DNA from: Hyperoodon ampullatus
Taxonomy: Eukaryota; Chordata; Mammalia; Artiodactyla; Ziphiidae
Length of the DNA stretch: 64,000 nt
Direction of reading: 5' to 3'
Assembly: GCA_949752795.1 (NCBI GenBank)
Contig: OX457057.1
Span: forward strand, 163,347,980-163,411,979
The position numbers and the translations under genes are program-made. Shown here piece after piece: positions 47,681-58,691 of this stretch. The number at the start of each line of letters is the position of its first letter. Positions within the stretch are counted from its first letter, which is position 1. The notes under the pieces are model-generated. The model saw only the letters and a list, made by a program, of their open reading frames with translations, made no database searches and had not been told where the DNA came from.

Positions 47681-48290
47681 CTAGAGAAGTTCCTTTAGCA
47701 TTTGTTGTAAAGCTGGTTTGGTGGTGCTGAATTCTCTTAGCTTTTGCTTGTCTGTAAAGGTTTTAATTTTTCCTTTGAATCTGAATGAGATCCTTGCTGG
47801 GTAGAGTAATCTTGGTTGTAGGTTTTTCCCTTTCATCACTTTAAATATATCATACCACTCCCTTCTGGCTTGCAAAGTTTCTGCTGAAAGATCAGCTGTT
47901 AACCTTATGGGGATTCCCTTGTATGTTGTTTTATTTCCCTTGCTGCTTTTAATATTTTTTCTTTGTATTTAATTTTTGATAGTTTGATTAATATGTGTCT
48001 TGGCATGTTTCTCCTTGAATTTATTCTGAATGGGACTCTCTGTGCTACCTGGACTTGACTATTTCTTTTCCCATATTAGGGAAGTTTTCAACTATAATCT
48101 CTTCAAATATTTTCTCAGCCCCTTTCTTTTTCTGTTCTTCTTCTGAGACCCCTATAATTCAAATGTTGTTGCATTTAATGTTTTCCCAGAGGTCTCTAAG
48201 ACTTTCCTCAATTCTTTTCATTCTTTTTTCTTTATTCTGCTCTGCAGTAGTTATTTCCACCATTTTATCTTCCAGGTCACTTATCCGTTC
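47681..48290 (-). pseudogene. L1 ORF1 (copy 2), N-terminus deleted
   Basis: The C-terminal domain is readable at 47681-47875 (QARREWYDIFKVMKGKNLQPRL in two parts: REWYDIFKVMKGKNL and LYPARISFRF; FTDKQKLREFSTTKPALQQ) and ends at the natural TAG at 47681-47683. The RRM and part of the coiled coil follow to about 48290, where a deletion joins ORF1 to 5'UTR sequence. The start codon and basic N-terminus are gone. Confidence 0.82.
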
Positions 48291-48516
48291 TGTTGTGTGT
48301 TCCTGCCTTCCTAGTTGTTTGGCATAGGGTGTCTAGCACTGTAGCTTGCTGGTTGTTGAGTGGAGCTGGGTCTTAGCATTGAGATGGAGATCTCTGGGAG
48401 ACCTTTCACTGTTAGATATTACGTCGAGCTTGGAGGTCTCAGGTAGACCAATGTCCTGAACTCGGCTCTCCCAGGCCTGACACCTGGCCGCAGCACCAAT
48501 ACTCTGTCAGCCACAC

Positions 48517-48708
48517 GGCTTTCTCTTGTGTGTCATAGTCCAGAAGAAAATGGTGTGACAGTAGATGTCATTATGGTGTTACAGATCCCCTCTTCTGAGT
48601 CAAGGGCAATGAGAAAGAGGAAAATCCATAACATCCATGGTGTCGCTGGCAAAGCCCATGGTGTCCCCAGGAAAAATATGATGGAATCTAGGTAATAAAG
48701 TCTACCTT
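48517..48708. other. Unexplained 192-bp segment at 5' end of copy 2
   Basis: Similarity to the copy 1 5'UTR stops near 48516 (after gtcagccacac). The following bases (for example gtccagaagaaaatggtgtg) match nothing I recognise, and old-L1 sequence resumes near 48709. It may be a 5' transduction, a chimeric end made by template switching, a different 5'UTR variant, or host sequence. No coding potential is supported. Confidence 0.45.
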
Positions 48709-49544
48709 CTTTTGTGCCCAAATATTTCATACCCTTACTATCAGTTTCTGAGAGAGGTGTGTTAAAATTTCCCAGTAACATTGTAGATGTTTTTTTTTCC
48801 TTGTGGTTCTTTTATTTTTTTGCTTTATGATTTTTAAACTATTTTATTGCATATATTCAAATGTAAAATTATATCTTTCTGGAGAGGTGAACAGTTTTAT
48901 CATTATGAAATTATTCTTGTTTTCTCTAGTAATGCCTTTGCTTTAAAGTTTATTTTTGCCTGATATGAACATAGTTATGCTATTTTTCTTTTCCTTAATG
49001 CTTGTATCATATATAATTTTTCTGTGTTTTTACTTTTAACTTTTTTGTGTCTTTATGTTTTTTGTATATCTCTTATAAACACCGCAGAGCTTAAAAATCC
49101 TGTCTGACAATCTATGCTTTTTAACCAGATAGGTTAATTTTATTTATTGTAATTACTGATATATTTAGCTTTATTCTGTTTTATTTTATACTTCCTGTTT
49201 TTTAGGGGGAAAGTGTTGTGTCCTTTCCCCCTCTTTTCTTTCCTTTATTTGAATTGATTCAAGTTTTTTTTTCTTTTTACTGGTTTCAAAGATATTCATT
49301 TTATTCCATTTTTTCAGTGATTACCTTTGAAATTTTTTAAATGTATTCATAACACAATATAAAGTTAATTAATAGTTTTACTTTTCTTGCCTCCAAATAT
49401 AAGACCTTAGAATTGTTCAGTTCTAACCACCGCTAACAAGTGTCTACATGACCATCCTTTTAGTGTCTATTAGATCATAAATTAGACACTTTAATATTGT
49501 TTTGTAGATTCAGCTTTTATTTAAAGTTATCTATATATTTACTT

Positions 49545-49924
49545 CTTTAAATTATTTATTTATTTATTTATTTGGCTCCATTGGGTCTCAGTTGCAGTAT
49601 GCAGGATCTTTCATTGCGGCATGTGGGCTCTTCGTTGCAGTGCACAGTCTTCTCTCTAGTTGTGGTGCACGGGCTCTCTAGTTTCGGTACACAGGCTCCA
49701 GATTGCACAGGCTCAGTAGTTGTGGCATGCGGTCTGTCTAGTTGTGTCACACAAGCTCTAGAGTGGGCGGGCTCAGTAGTTGCAGTGCACAGCCTCAGTT
49801 GTTGTGGCACGTGGGCTTAGTTGCCCTGTGGCATGTGGGATCTTTGTTCCCTGACCAGGGATCGAACCCACATTCCCTGCATTGGAAGACAGATTCTTAA
49901 CCACTGGACCACCAGGGAAGTTCC
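49545..49924 (-). mobile_element. Long CHR-related SINE
   Basis: Same long-bodied variant as at 14891-15241, in reverse orientation, with the T-rich (TTTA)n tail at the left and ggaccaccagggaagttc at the right. A short target duplication, tatatttactt, occurs at 49534-49544 and 49925-49935. More diverged than the short-bodied copies. Confidence 0.9.
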
Positions 49925-50132
49925 TATATTTACTTTTTATTTCACTCCCATTCCTTCCTGAATGTCAGAGCTCCTTTCTGCTATTTTCTTTCTTTTTGAG
50001 ATACATATTTTTAAATTTTCTTTATTACAGGTCTAATAGTGGTAAACTCAGATTTTTATAGCTGAAAATATCTTTATCTCATCTTTGTTTCTGAGATATA
50101 GCTTAATATTAATGTACAAATTTAGGTTAATA

Positions 50133-50581
50133 CAGTAAAACCCTAATGTAATACAATAAGCCTGAGCCCAAATATTTATATTTATAAAATGCAAGTTCAC
50201 ATTATTTTAGGGTTGAAATGACTTGGTTGAACCTAGCTGCCTGGCAGTTCCCAAGTTTTAGCCATATGACCCAAATCTATCTGTATTCCAACATTAGTTA
50301 GGCACAGTCTTGTGGCTTTTATGTGTATTTCAGCTTAAATATTGATGGGGACAGTTCTGAATTCAATGTCTGGCTGAGATTTCCAAGAGAGTAACAGTGT
50401 TTCTAATGATCTCCTAGTTAGTTGGGGAGATTGGGATTCATCTTTTTTCCACTCCCCCCACCTCTTTAACCTTTAATCTGTATAAGGTAAGAAACTGAGC
50501 CAGAGAAGGAGTCTATCTTCCATTGTATTACATATGTATTACACTATATGAAGAAATGCATTATTGTATGAGATTTTACTG
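50133..50581. mobile_element. DNA-transposon-like element with TIRs, family unknown
   Basis: The left end reads cagtaaaaccc and the right end, reverse complemented, cagtaaaatct. A second shared word, atacaataa, follows in both. TA flanks both ends (50131-50132, 50582-50583). The old L1 ORF1 sequence continues across the element. The ends and TA duplication point to the Tc1/mariner (Tigger-like) superfamily. The 449-bp interior resembles no family I know and has no long open frame. Confidence 0.7.
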
Positions 50582-51037
50582 TACTTATTTTTTGTCATTA
50601 TTTAAGGAAAACTGAAATATTATACTGTCTTTGGCTTCACTGCTGCTGTTGAGATGTTAGCTGTCAATTTAATTATTATGACTATGCAAGTAATTACTCT
50701 TGTCTCTGACTGCTTTTGAGGTCTACAATTTATCTTTGGTGTCCTGCAGTTTTACTATGATGAATCTTGGAATTGTTGAGATTCCTAAAATGAGGATTTT
50801 TGTCTTTCAGCCATTCTGGAGAATTCTCATCCATTGGCTTTTAAATATTGTCTCTTTTACCTTCTAGTTTCAGTGTCCTTCTGAAACTTTGATTAAATCT
50901 ATATTTGATCCTCTGACTCTATAGTCTTGAATTTATTAGATTTCCTTAATATTTTTAAAATATCTCTGAGCAGAATTCTCCATTTTTCTTATTCTCCAAT
51001 TCTCTCTTGGATATATTTCAATTCTTTCATTGATTTT

Positions 51038-51190
51038 TTTTAAATTGAGGTATAATTAACATACGATAAAGGGCACAATTCTTATGTATTTAGTTTATGA
51101 GTTTAGGCAATACAGCCATCTAACATCCAAACATAATAAACTAGAAAACATTGCCATTACCCCAGGAAGTTTCCTGGTGCCTCTTTCTAG
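51038..51190 (-). mobile_element. Old L1 3' end fragment
   Basis: Antisense words tgaggtataattaacatacg and aggaagtttcctggtgcctc are the L1M-type 3' terminus. A T run at its left end (51037-51042) is the A-tail. It is a short insertion within the host L1. Confidence 0.7.
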
Positions 51191-51324
51191 TCACTTGCAT
51201 TGAGCTTTTCAGTTATTTCATTGTTTATTTCAATAAATTATATTTGGTCGTTCTTTAAATCCACCTGTTCTTGTTTGATAGTCTATTGCCCCTTATTTTA
51301 TAAATTCTTTTCTCTACTTCTTTA

Positions 51325-51368
51325 AAGTATACTATACTTTACTATACTAATACTATACTATACTAAAA
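51325..51368. repeat. (TACTA)n-like low-complexity repeat
   Basis: Irregular units of tatacta and tactatac lie side by side. Short and imperfect. Confidence 0.75.
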
Positions 51369-51584
51369 AGTTATTTCATAATCCTCTGTCCAATAATTCC
51401 AATATCTGGAGTCTGTTTTATTGTTGTCACTATTGTTTCTAGCTGATTTTCACAAAAATCTTAACCCTGAGTTTTGTGACCTTTATTGTGAACTCGTATT
51501 TATTGAGACACACTCTGTGGGAGATTTATGAGGCCTGAATTGAAGGACCTTTTTTCCCCCCAGAACATTTTGTTTGCTTTTATT

Positions 51585-51589
<5 letters not shown>

Positions 51590-51620
<31 letters not shown>

Positions 51621-51809
51621 GGTACGCGGGCCTCTCACCACTGTGGCCTCTCCCGTTGCGGAGCACAGGCTCCGGACGCACAGGCTCAGCAGCCATGGCT
51701 CACGGGCCCAGCCACTCCGCGGCAGGCGGGATCCTCCCGGACCGGGGCACGAACCCGTGTGCCCTGCATGGGCAGGCGGACTCTCAACCACTGTGCCACC
51801 AGGGAAGCC
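51590..51809 (-). mobile_element. CHR-type SINE, short-bodied variant
   Basis: A long T run, ggtacgcgggcctctcacca, body, and tRNA-like head. The target duplication is 21 bases long (51569-51589 and 51811-51831, beginning tttgtttgcttttattg) and exact, among the youngest-looking insertions. Confidence 0.95.
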
Positions 51810-52858
51810 TTTTGTTTGCTTTTATTGTTTTATAGTATTTTATTTGAACTCTTTTCTCCTTTGAACATATGTATCAAAATTTTAATTATTATTTAGCAAG
51901 AGACAGATTAGTTGTGTATAAGTTTTTGAAGATAAGTAGAAGAATTATGTATTTAAAATAACATTTCCTCTCTTTTGGTGTCTCCTCTTTGAATGCATAA
52001 TATAATCTTCCACATGTTTTTGTTCATACTCCTTTACTTAATTCTTTGTTTTGCTCTGGGAATCATAGCTGCCCACAGTTTTCAGCTTTTAAGACGTTGG
52101 TTTGACTCAGAATAAGTTCTCAGTAAGTTCTGGTGATCACGTCATCTTCACCTTGTTTCACCCCAGTGATCTCCCTTGGCTAGGGGTTAAGATCAGAGAT
52201 GTCAGCATTGTTTCTTCTTAAATTTTTCCTCCCCTGAGTACTTTAACATTCCTCTGCTTCTCCCCAAAATTGTTGTGCAGTGGTTTATTAACCAGCCTTT
52301 CCTAGGTACTTGCTTTTAAGGATCTTATTGAAGAACTGAGGAGCTATGTCAGCTCCTAGAATCTTCCTTCATCTTAGTCCAGATTTCTCAATATTAGGCA
52401 ATATGCCTCATTGTTTATAGCTATTTGCTTATTTTATAGACAAAGTTTTTTAAAATTCTCTTTTTGTTGTTGTTGTGACTTTAGAAAGAGCCTTGTGGTG
52501 TATAAATGCCCCTACTCTGCCAGCTTTACATGGAGATCCCCTTATAATGTTTACCAGCTCAAAAGTTAATCAAAATGAAGTAACCAGTTTGGGAACAAGA
52601 ACCATGGGAAAAGCCAGAGGATTAAAGTTTGTTGGATTATTTTAATAGCTGTCTTACCTCTTCCCTGAAGTCACTTATCTCCTCTTAACTAACAAAAAAT
52701 AATTGATAACATGTTGACTTCCCTATGTATAGACTGGCCAAGTCATATCATCCTAGTTTGCTTTGGTATATATCTCTGAGGCAGAGAAGGCAAACCTTAA
52801 ACCAAAATTCATGCCTATCCTTCCATATTATTGAGTTGTCCCTGTAAAGTAGGTTCAT

Positions 52859-53225
52859 ATCTAGAAATTCTAGTTCCCAGTTCTTCTGCACCTAGGGAGG
52901 CCATGTGGCTAGTGCTCTCCAACTGGAGTATAAACAGAAATAATGATGCCACTTCAAGGCCAAGGATATTAAGAAGACGTGTGGCTTTTGTGCCTCCTAT
53001 TTTTCCCATCTGCCAGAGTAGAACATATGGCTTCAAGGTTCCAAAGGAATAACAAAGCCGTAAGATGGGTCTTTCAATCACCAAATGGAGAAAAGCAGCT
53101 TATCTACCAGGAACACCCACATTGGAATGCTATTTAAGTGAGAAATATACATACTTTTATTTTTTAAGGGTACTGAAATTTTGGAATTGGTTTGTTAAAG
53201 CTGCTTGCATTACCCTAACTTATAT
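52859..53225 (+). repeat. Ancient repeat, family not named
   Basis: The order of ggccatgtggctagtgctct, aactggagtataaacagaaa, aacacccacattggaatgct and gtgagaaatatacatacttt matches a common ancient mammalian repeat whose end reads 'gtgagaaataaacttctgtt' followed by a 'ttaagccactgagatt' phrase. I know the pattern but cannot name the family (possibly LTR-derived). Short unassigned stretches flank it (52551-52858 and 53226-53426). Confidence 0.5.
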
Positions 53226-53426
53226 AATCTAGGTATTCATTTGAAAAGACCTATTCCCTTTCTTGGAGAGTCAAAAACACTAGGAAATCACACTAGATAT
53301 TTCATGCTGCATGTTTCTAAGTGTATCAAGGCCTTCCATCATCTTTAATGCTCATCCAATTTTGAGTCCTTGAATGAAGTTTCCCTCTGACACATGGCTT
53401 TATATAATGACATGTACCTCTTTAAG

Positions 53427-53459
53427 GTTTTATTTTATTTTATTTTATTTTATTTTTAT
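53427..53459. repeat. (TTTTA)n simple repeat
   Basis: About five units of TTTTA. It could be a leftover poly(A) tail of an unrecognised retroposon on the minus strand. Confidence 0.9.
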
Positions 53460-53588
53460 ATTGCCTGGGAGATGTTTTCCTAATATAGTAGTTAAGGAAG
53501 TACATTCCTATGCAGTCCACAATATTTCTATGTAAGTGCAGGAATGTAGCTTATCTTCCACTTGAAACATTTTACAAAATACTTTTTC

Positions 53589-53798
53589 TTTTTTTTTTTT
53601 TTTGGCGGTACGCGGGCCTCTCACTGTTGTGGCCTTTCCCGTTGCAGAGCACAGGCTCCGGACGTGCAGGCTCAGCGGCCATGGCTCACGGGCCCAGCCG
53701 CTCCGCGGCATGTGGGATCTTCCCAGCCCGGGGCACAAACCCGTGTCCCCTGCATCGGCAGGCGGACTCTCAACCACTGCGCCACCTGGGAAGCCCCC
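53589..53798 (-). mobile_element. CHR-type SINE, short-bodied variant
   Basis: T run, ggtacgcgggcctctcactg, body, and head gccacctgggaagccc. The target duplication is slightly imperfect (caaaatactttttc at 53575-53588 versus caaaatacattttt at 53799-53812). Confidence 0.92.
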
Positions 53799-53812
53799 CA
53801 AAATACATTTTT

Positions 53813-56060
53813 AAAATCCCAGAACTCCTAGATATTTTATGTCTTCTATATTTCTTTGTACCAAAAGTTCTTTTTCTTTCATTTCTTCCTGAGACTTGAT
53901 CCATGGTCTAGAGCTATGATCTTGAATCCTGCAGTGTTCTCTTCCAAGGATTTTGCTGAAACGTGATGTTTTTCTTACTTTCATCCCAGTTCTGAAGTGA
54001 GTGCATGGTGGATCCCTGGCAAAGATCTTTCTACCCATATAATAATAGCTTATCATGACAATTTTAGGAGAGGATAATCTGACCATTAGTCAATTGTGGA
54101 CTCTTGATGTAATTGTATATAAATAAAGGGTTTCATAGAGCTGGTCAGATCCCAGGCTCACAAATTAGTGCAGGTAGGAAGGAAGAGGAGCTAGAAACCT
54201 CACTAGCTGTTGGAGGTGGGAGGGCCATTGGACTCTATCTGACATTCCAGACTCTTCCTGCAGTCACTGCTCACATAAGACTCTGTGTCCTAGAAAGCGA
54301 AGCACAGAATGGATTGTGTGACAGCAGCCAAGAATTTTCTTATATGCCTTTACGAAGTGACTAAGTAAGCGTGGTTTACTGTTCTTGGCACAAAGCCTTA
54401 GCAGGTGCAAATAGATGAAACTGGGGAATTTGTCCTGAGAATGACAGAGGGGACTGGCAGTGCTTGCCACAGACAGACTTAGAAGGCTAGTGGTTCTGCT
54501 GTGCCCTGGCAGTTTGTCTTGATGTCTCTCCTTGGAGCAGCTAAAATGACACGAGTGCTCCCTAGAACTGGTGCGAAGGAAGTCTGTGCTCTCTCCTGCC
54601 TCCTTCAGGTTTATGGAGGGGCTACCCATTCCTTCATTTTAAAGTTTCAACTGTTTGACTCATGTATCTCTCATCTTGAAGCATTTCCCACTGGTTTGAC
54701 AAGGCACAGGGGTTAATTAAAGCTGCAGAAAGAGGCAGGCTTTTTGGCTGTTCCTCACAGCTGGGCTGGGAGGCCGCAGTCTGGCCAGTTTGAGCACAAA
54801 CTTGGAGAGCCTCCCAACTAGAATGGAATCAAAGACTTCTGTGGCCTCAGGTTTGTTTACTTTTAGTATTATCCAGGGTTTTCTGGCCCTCTGGTTGTTT
54901 GAGAGACAAGAGGCTCTGAATGGCTCTGACCCAGAGTCAGTTTTAGCACTGGGAGGAATTACATGCAAGTGAGATGAGCAACATACTGATTGTTTACCCT
55001 GAAACACACAGGGGGTGAGGGCTGGGCCAGCTGTCTGAGACATCCCCTGAAACCCCCAGTGCAGCTGGATTTTCCCCTCCCTTGTGCCAAGCAGGCCTAT
55101 CATTACTAGATCATACTGCTTTGGGCCATGTGACAAGCATACTATGAGGCAAATAATACAGTAAAGAAGAATGATGTAAAAGGAGCTGCATTTTCCTTTC
55201 TTTCATTCTCTTTGCAGAAAGCCTGCAATGTTATGCTAAAATCTGCCTATTGATTTCAGTATAAATAGACCCCTTTTTCTAATCCAGATGCAGCCATGTG
55301 CCCCTCTGTATAGGGTTGGAGATTCTCTGTTGTGTCTTGGAAGTAATAAGAAGATTCCACTGGAAAGAATGCAGGCAAATCAGCCCAGCTGAAATTACAT
55401 AATAGGAGAAGAAAAATTGGAGAAAGTATGTAATAAACCTCAATATCTAGTTGAGTGTGATTCTTAACAAAAGGCTCTTGCATTTAGCTCAATGACTTAA
55501 GATCTTTATATAGTAGCTAAATGCATTTTATTCAAACTTCTCCAGCCCTGGACAGGAGCCATTTCAGTAGGGAAGTTAATTCTTCTGGAAAGGCATAAGC
55601 CGCTAAAATCAGAGGCTTAGGGGTGGATTTCTGCTCCTTGGTGATTTGTATTTAGAACTTCAGAGGATTGGGCCCTGCTAATGAGCAACTAGGCATCTTA
55701 TGGGGGAAATTCCACTTTCCAGATCTAGGAGAGAGGCCTCTTGTCTTGAAAGATCTGGTGAATCTTTGATTCATCCTTATATTTTTACTATTCCATAGCT
55801 CCACTGTTCTTGGATTTCTGTGACTCCGTTTTTTTGTGTGTTTTTTTTGGCATTTATCTTAGCTCCTGATTTTTTCTCCAAAGCTACACATAGCTCTTTC
55901 CCTCCTACCCTTAGATATTTTGGTCCTGTAGAGAAGTATTTCCCAAAGATGTTCTCGTCAGATCTATGAGATGCTTCACAGTGAAAGGTTTCATGGTCAA
56001 TTTAGATTGAGAAATGATGCATACTATACACCTCTCTTGGAAATGTGTAATGAACTTTTT
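53813..56060. other. Longest apparently unique block, no gene seen
   Basis: About 2.2 kb with almost no recognisable repeats and a more balanced base composition, especially 54400-55150. Frames up to 144 codons occur on both strands but show no domain, start context or splice structure that would support a gene. A possible decayed DNA-transposon piece lies around 55930-56040 (atgagatgcttcacagtgaa). It is a candidate for conserved noncoding or regulatory DNA, judged only by lack of repeats. Confidence 0.45.
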
Positions 56061-56076
56061 AAAAGACACGGAAGGA

Positions 56077-56280
56077 GGGGCTTCCCTGGTGGCACAGTGG
56101 TTGAGAGTCCGCCTGCCGATGCAGGGGACACGGGTTCGTGCCCCTGTCTGGGAAAAGTCCACATGCCGCGGAGTGGCTAGGCCCGTGAGCCATGACCACT
56201 GAGCCTGCGCATCCGGAGCCTGTGCTCCACAACAGGAGAGGCCACAACAGTGGGAGGCCCGCGTACCGCAAAAAAAAAAA
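56077..56280 (+). mobile_element. CHR-type SINE, short-bodied variant
   Basis: The head ggcttccctggtggcacagt (A box), cacgggttcgtgcccctgtc (B box), a non-tRNA body and a pure A-tail are intact. A perfect 16-bp target duplication, aaaagacacggaagga, occurs at 56061-56076 and 56281-56296. Confidence 0.96.
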
Positions 56281-56296
56281 AAAAGACACGGAAGGA

Positions 56297-56819
56297 AAGT
56301 TATTTACATTTGTTTATGTAAATATATGCATACTTATTTATTTAATATCAAAGTGTCTATTAGCCTCCGAAGAATTACTAGTTTTCAGAATTTGCTTTAG
56401 GCATCGCTACTATAATGTCCACAGGCTAAAAATTCTGTCTAGACCACTAGACATTCAAGTTACTGAGACATGGCCATGGATCATAAAACCCTCCAAAAAG
56501 GCTTACTTTTGAAGATAAAGGGTGAGCACTGGCTAATCATGTAAATAGAATTGAAAGGAATCAAATGTTCACTAAAGCGTAGACTAGCTAGAATAAACTG
56601 GATTGGCTGCTGTCCATGTGCAGAGGTGCTGAAACAGGAATACACTGTGAAAAATGGATCACTGACAAAGCCCTTAAAAAGGAACTGTTCAGAGAGTGAG
56701 TTTTTGGTGCTACATGGAACACCTAGGTATAAAACCTGTGTAGTAAAACTGCACAGAGACAGAATTGGGAAAAAGACGCACATATGGGTAGGAAAATAAC
56801 AGAGATGGGATTTGATTTC
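56297..56819. other. Unassigned stretch, no gene seen
   Basis: No repeat is recognised, and the open frames here are short and without domains. Confidence 0.4.
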
Positions 56820-56950
56820 ACTGCTCCAACTAATTGGACATGTGAGCCTGGGCAAGCCATTTAATCTCCCATGCCTTATTTTCAAATAAGATGATTGGAC
56901 AGGATGCGAGTTCATTCCCAGTTCTAAAAGTTATAATATATAATAACTCT
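56820..56950 (+). repeat. MIR SINE fragment
   Basis: Sense MIR words: ggacatgtgagcctgggcaa, gccatttaatctcccatgcc and ttttcaaataagatgattgg. It is the only clearly sense-oriented MIR in the window. Confidence 0.7.
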
Positions 56951-57239
56951 TCAAGTTGGTCTTCATATGAGCACAGGAAAAATCAAACTGATGCATATTT
57001 GCCCCAGGTCTCTGGGCTTCTCTAGTCCCCTGTTATTCTTAGGAGATGATATGCTTCTGAACCATATGTGTTGCACTAATTGGTAAGAACATTCAATCTT
57101 GAGTCAGTAACAAACCACAAGTTTGGGAAAGTAGAGAATGCCTGAATCAAATGTCACAAGCATCTTACAAATTTCAGTTACTGTTATTGAGAAGAAAAGT
57201 TCTCCTCCTTCTGACTTCTAAAAGGAGACAGTTTTTAAT

Positions 57240-57750
57240 AATGTGTTTAATTATTAAATACCTATTAAGTACCAGGCTCTGTTCTAGGCACTTGTGTTAC
57301 TCTGTGTATTTGTGTGTGTGTGTGTGTGTGTGAATGTGTAGGGGAGACAAAAAAGATGAAATTTCCTACCCTCACGGAGTTTATATTTTAGTAGGAGACA
57401 GATAATAAACAGTACATTATAAGTAAATTATATAGTATGTGAAAAGATGACGATTCTATGGACAAGGGTAAGGGGGCATGGAGGGTTGTAATTATAAATA
57501 GGGTAGTTAGGGTTAGCCTCATTGAGAATGGAACCTCTGAGTTAAGACCTGAAGGAAGTAAAGGAGTGAAACACACGCCTATTTGGAGGAAGAAGGATGC
57601 AGGCAGAGGAAACATGGCAGAGGCAAGAGTGTGTCTGGCAGGTTCCAGGAATAGCAAGGCAGGCTGTGAAGCTGGAGAGGTGTGAGTAGGCAGGTGTGTT
57701 ATAAAGATGGGGTCTGGGCTGCTTTGTCTGGCTAGAAGAAAGACATTGAA
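57240..57750 (+). repeat. Ancient repeat, about 500 bp, family not named
   Basis: Words in order: accaggctctgttctaggca, gtttatattttagtaggaga, agttaagacctgaaggaagt, gcaggcagaggaaacatggc and gctggagaggtgtgagtagg. They form the left half of a long and very common ancient mammalian repeat (phrases of the 'tgttctaggcactggggata' then 'aacaaaacagacaaa' then 'gagcttacattctagtggg' type). I cannot name it. A TG run lies at about 57309-57332. Confidence 0.55.
57309..57332. repeat. (TG)n microsatellite
   Basis: An uninterrupted TG/GT run lies inside the ancient repeat. Confidence 0.92.
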
Positions 57751-58691
57751 CCTACGAGAGCAACTTCCATGCCTAATAGCAGCATGGTCTGACCTCAGTC
57801 TTCTTTTCCTTGTAGGAAGCCCTGTAGGAGTCCCAGAGTAATGAGACTCCGTGCCTGGCCTGAGACACCCAGTTAGTGCCTGCGAATCAGGATTTCCTCT
57901 CCCAGCACTAAAGCATCCAGGCTTTGCATCTGTAACAGCCTCCCCTGTAATTTATGCATTCTATGGTGAGTTTACATGCTGACTCTGTCATTATCTGAGT
58001 TTAATACCATTGCCATTTGCATATGTTTGATGGGGATGGGGTGGGCAGGATACCTCTGGACAGATTCCAAGTTGGAAGTCTGCATGTCTCTCCTCACCCT
58101 TACTTCTTCCCCAGTCCTATGCCTTTTGCAGGGCCTGGGCCAAGGCCAATGGTACGTATTGCTAGGAAATAGGTGAGTGTTCTCAGTAGCCATGTTGCCC
58201 TCTTTTGTGTCTGCCTCATTTCTTGTCCCTACTGTGCCTCACTCCCAACATTCCTGACTTCTCAGTACCCAGTACAGTACAGCGAACCTGCCTCCCTCCC
58301 CACTGTCATCAACCACCAACAATGACTCTCAACGAGGAACTGATACATTTGCTCAAATTAACATAAGCCTGGGGGTTACCTCTTGGGGGGCAGGATTCTC
58401 CTTTATGACAGAGAATAACAGAATTTCTCTTTCATTATGCCATTTAATCTATCATCAACTTAGAATGGAGAGGGTTTGGGGGTGTTGGGGAGGCTTCTCA
58501 GCATCCCGGAACCCTGAAAATTATTACCAAATGGTAGGCAGTCACCTACTCCAACTTTGGTTTCTGCTACCCACTTACCCCTAGCTCAGCTCTGCCTATT
58601 TTCCCTAAATCACTTTTCTGCACAGAAGTTTGCTGACATTTTGGGGGCGGGGGTTGGGGGCTAGGAAACCTTCTGTAGATAGTAAGATATA
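57751..58691. other. Unassigned stretch, no gene seen
   Basis: Repeat-poor with balanced composition. It contains a G-rich patch at 58640-58665. I find no exon structure. Confidence 0.45.

Larger units (their letters stand above)
43468..48708 (-). mobile_element. Younger cetacean L1, copy 2
   Basis: Type A 3'UTR (43468 on), near-complete ORF2, truncated ORF1 and part of the 5'UTR (48291-48516) on the minus strand. Copy 2 matches copy 1 (25.9-28.6 kb) along ORF2 and ORF1 at a constant offset near 19.7 kb. About 530 bases, as judged from copy 1, are missing between ORF1 and the 5'UTR at about 48290. Imperfect flanks gcgcaaatattt (43459-43470 area) and gtgcccaaatattt (48714-48727 area) look like an old target duplication. 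If so, the bases 48517-48708 belong to the insertion. Confidence 0.82.
48709..52550 (-). mobile_element. Old L1, EN to 5' region, right of copy 2
   Basis: It continues the element at 43020-43467: EN (48709-48790, reading LLGNFNTPLSETDSK in antisense), inter-ORF spacer (about 49030-49540), ORF1 (about 49930-51020, split by a TIR element) and probable 5'UTR (to about 52550). It also holds a SINE (49545-49924), an L1 3' end piece (51038-51190) and another SINE (51590-51809). The 51.9-52.5 kb part is the least certain. Confidence 0.6.

Noticed and set aside
48686..48696. A possible polyadenylation signal (aataaag) marking the end of a retrocopied mRNA in the 48517-48708 segment.
   Set aside because: No A-tail follows, and the upstream sequence has no recognisable coding match.
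54264..55136. Open frames of 121 and 139 codons on the minus strand as candidate exons.
   Set aside because: No domain, no convincing splice sites and no supporting composition. They are compatible with chance in a balanced-composition stretch.
16165..56289. A set of similar short open frames (with words like GSGRAGSAAMAHGPSRSAACGI-type strings or LVAQWLRVRLPMQGTRV) at seven places, looking like a protein family.
   Set aside because: All coincide with the short-bodied CHR SINEs, read in either direction. Their similarity is that of the repeat.
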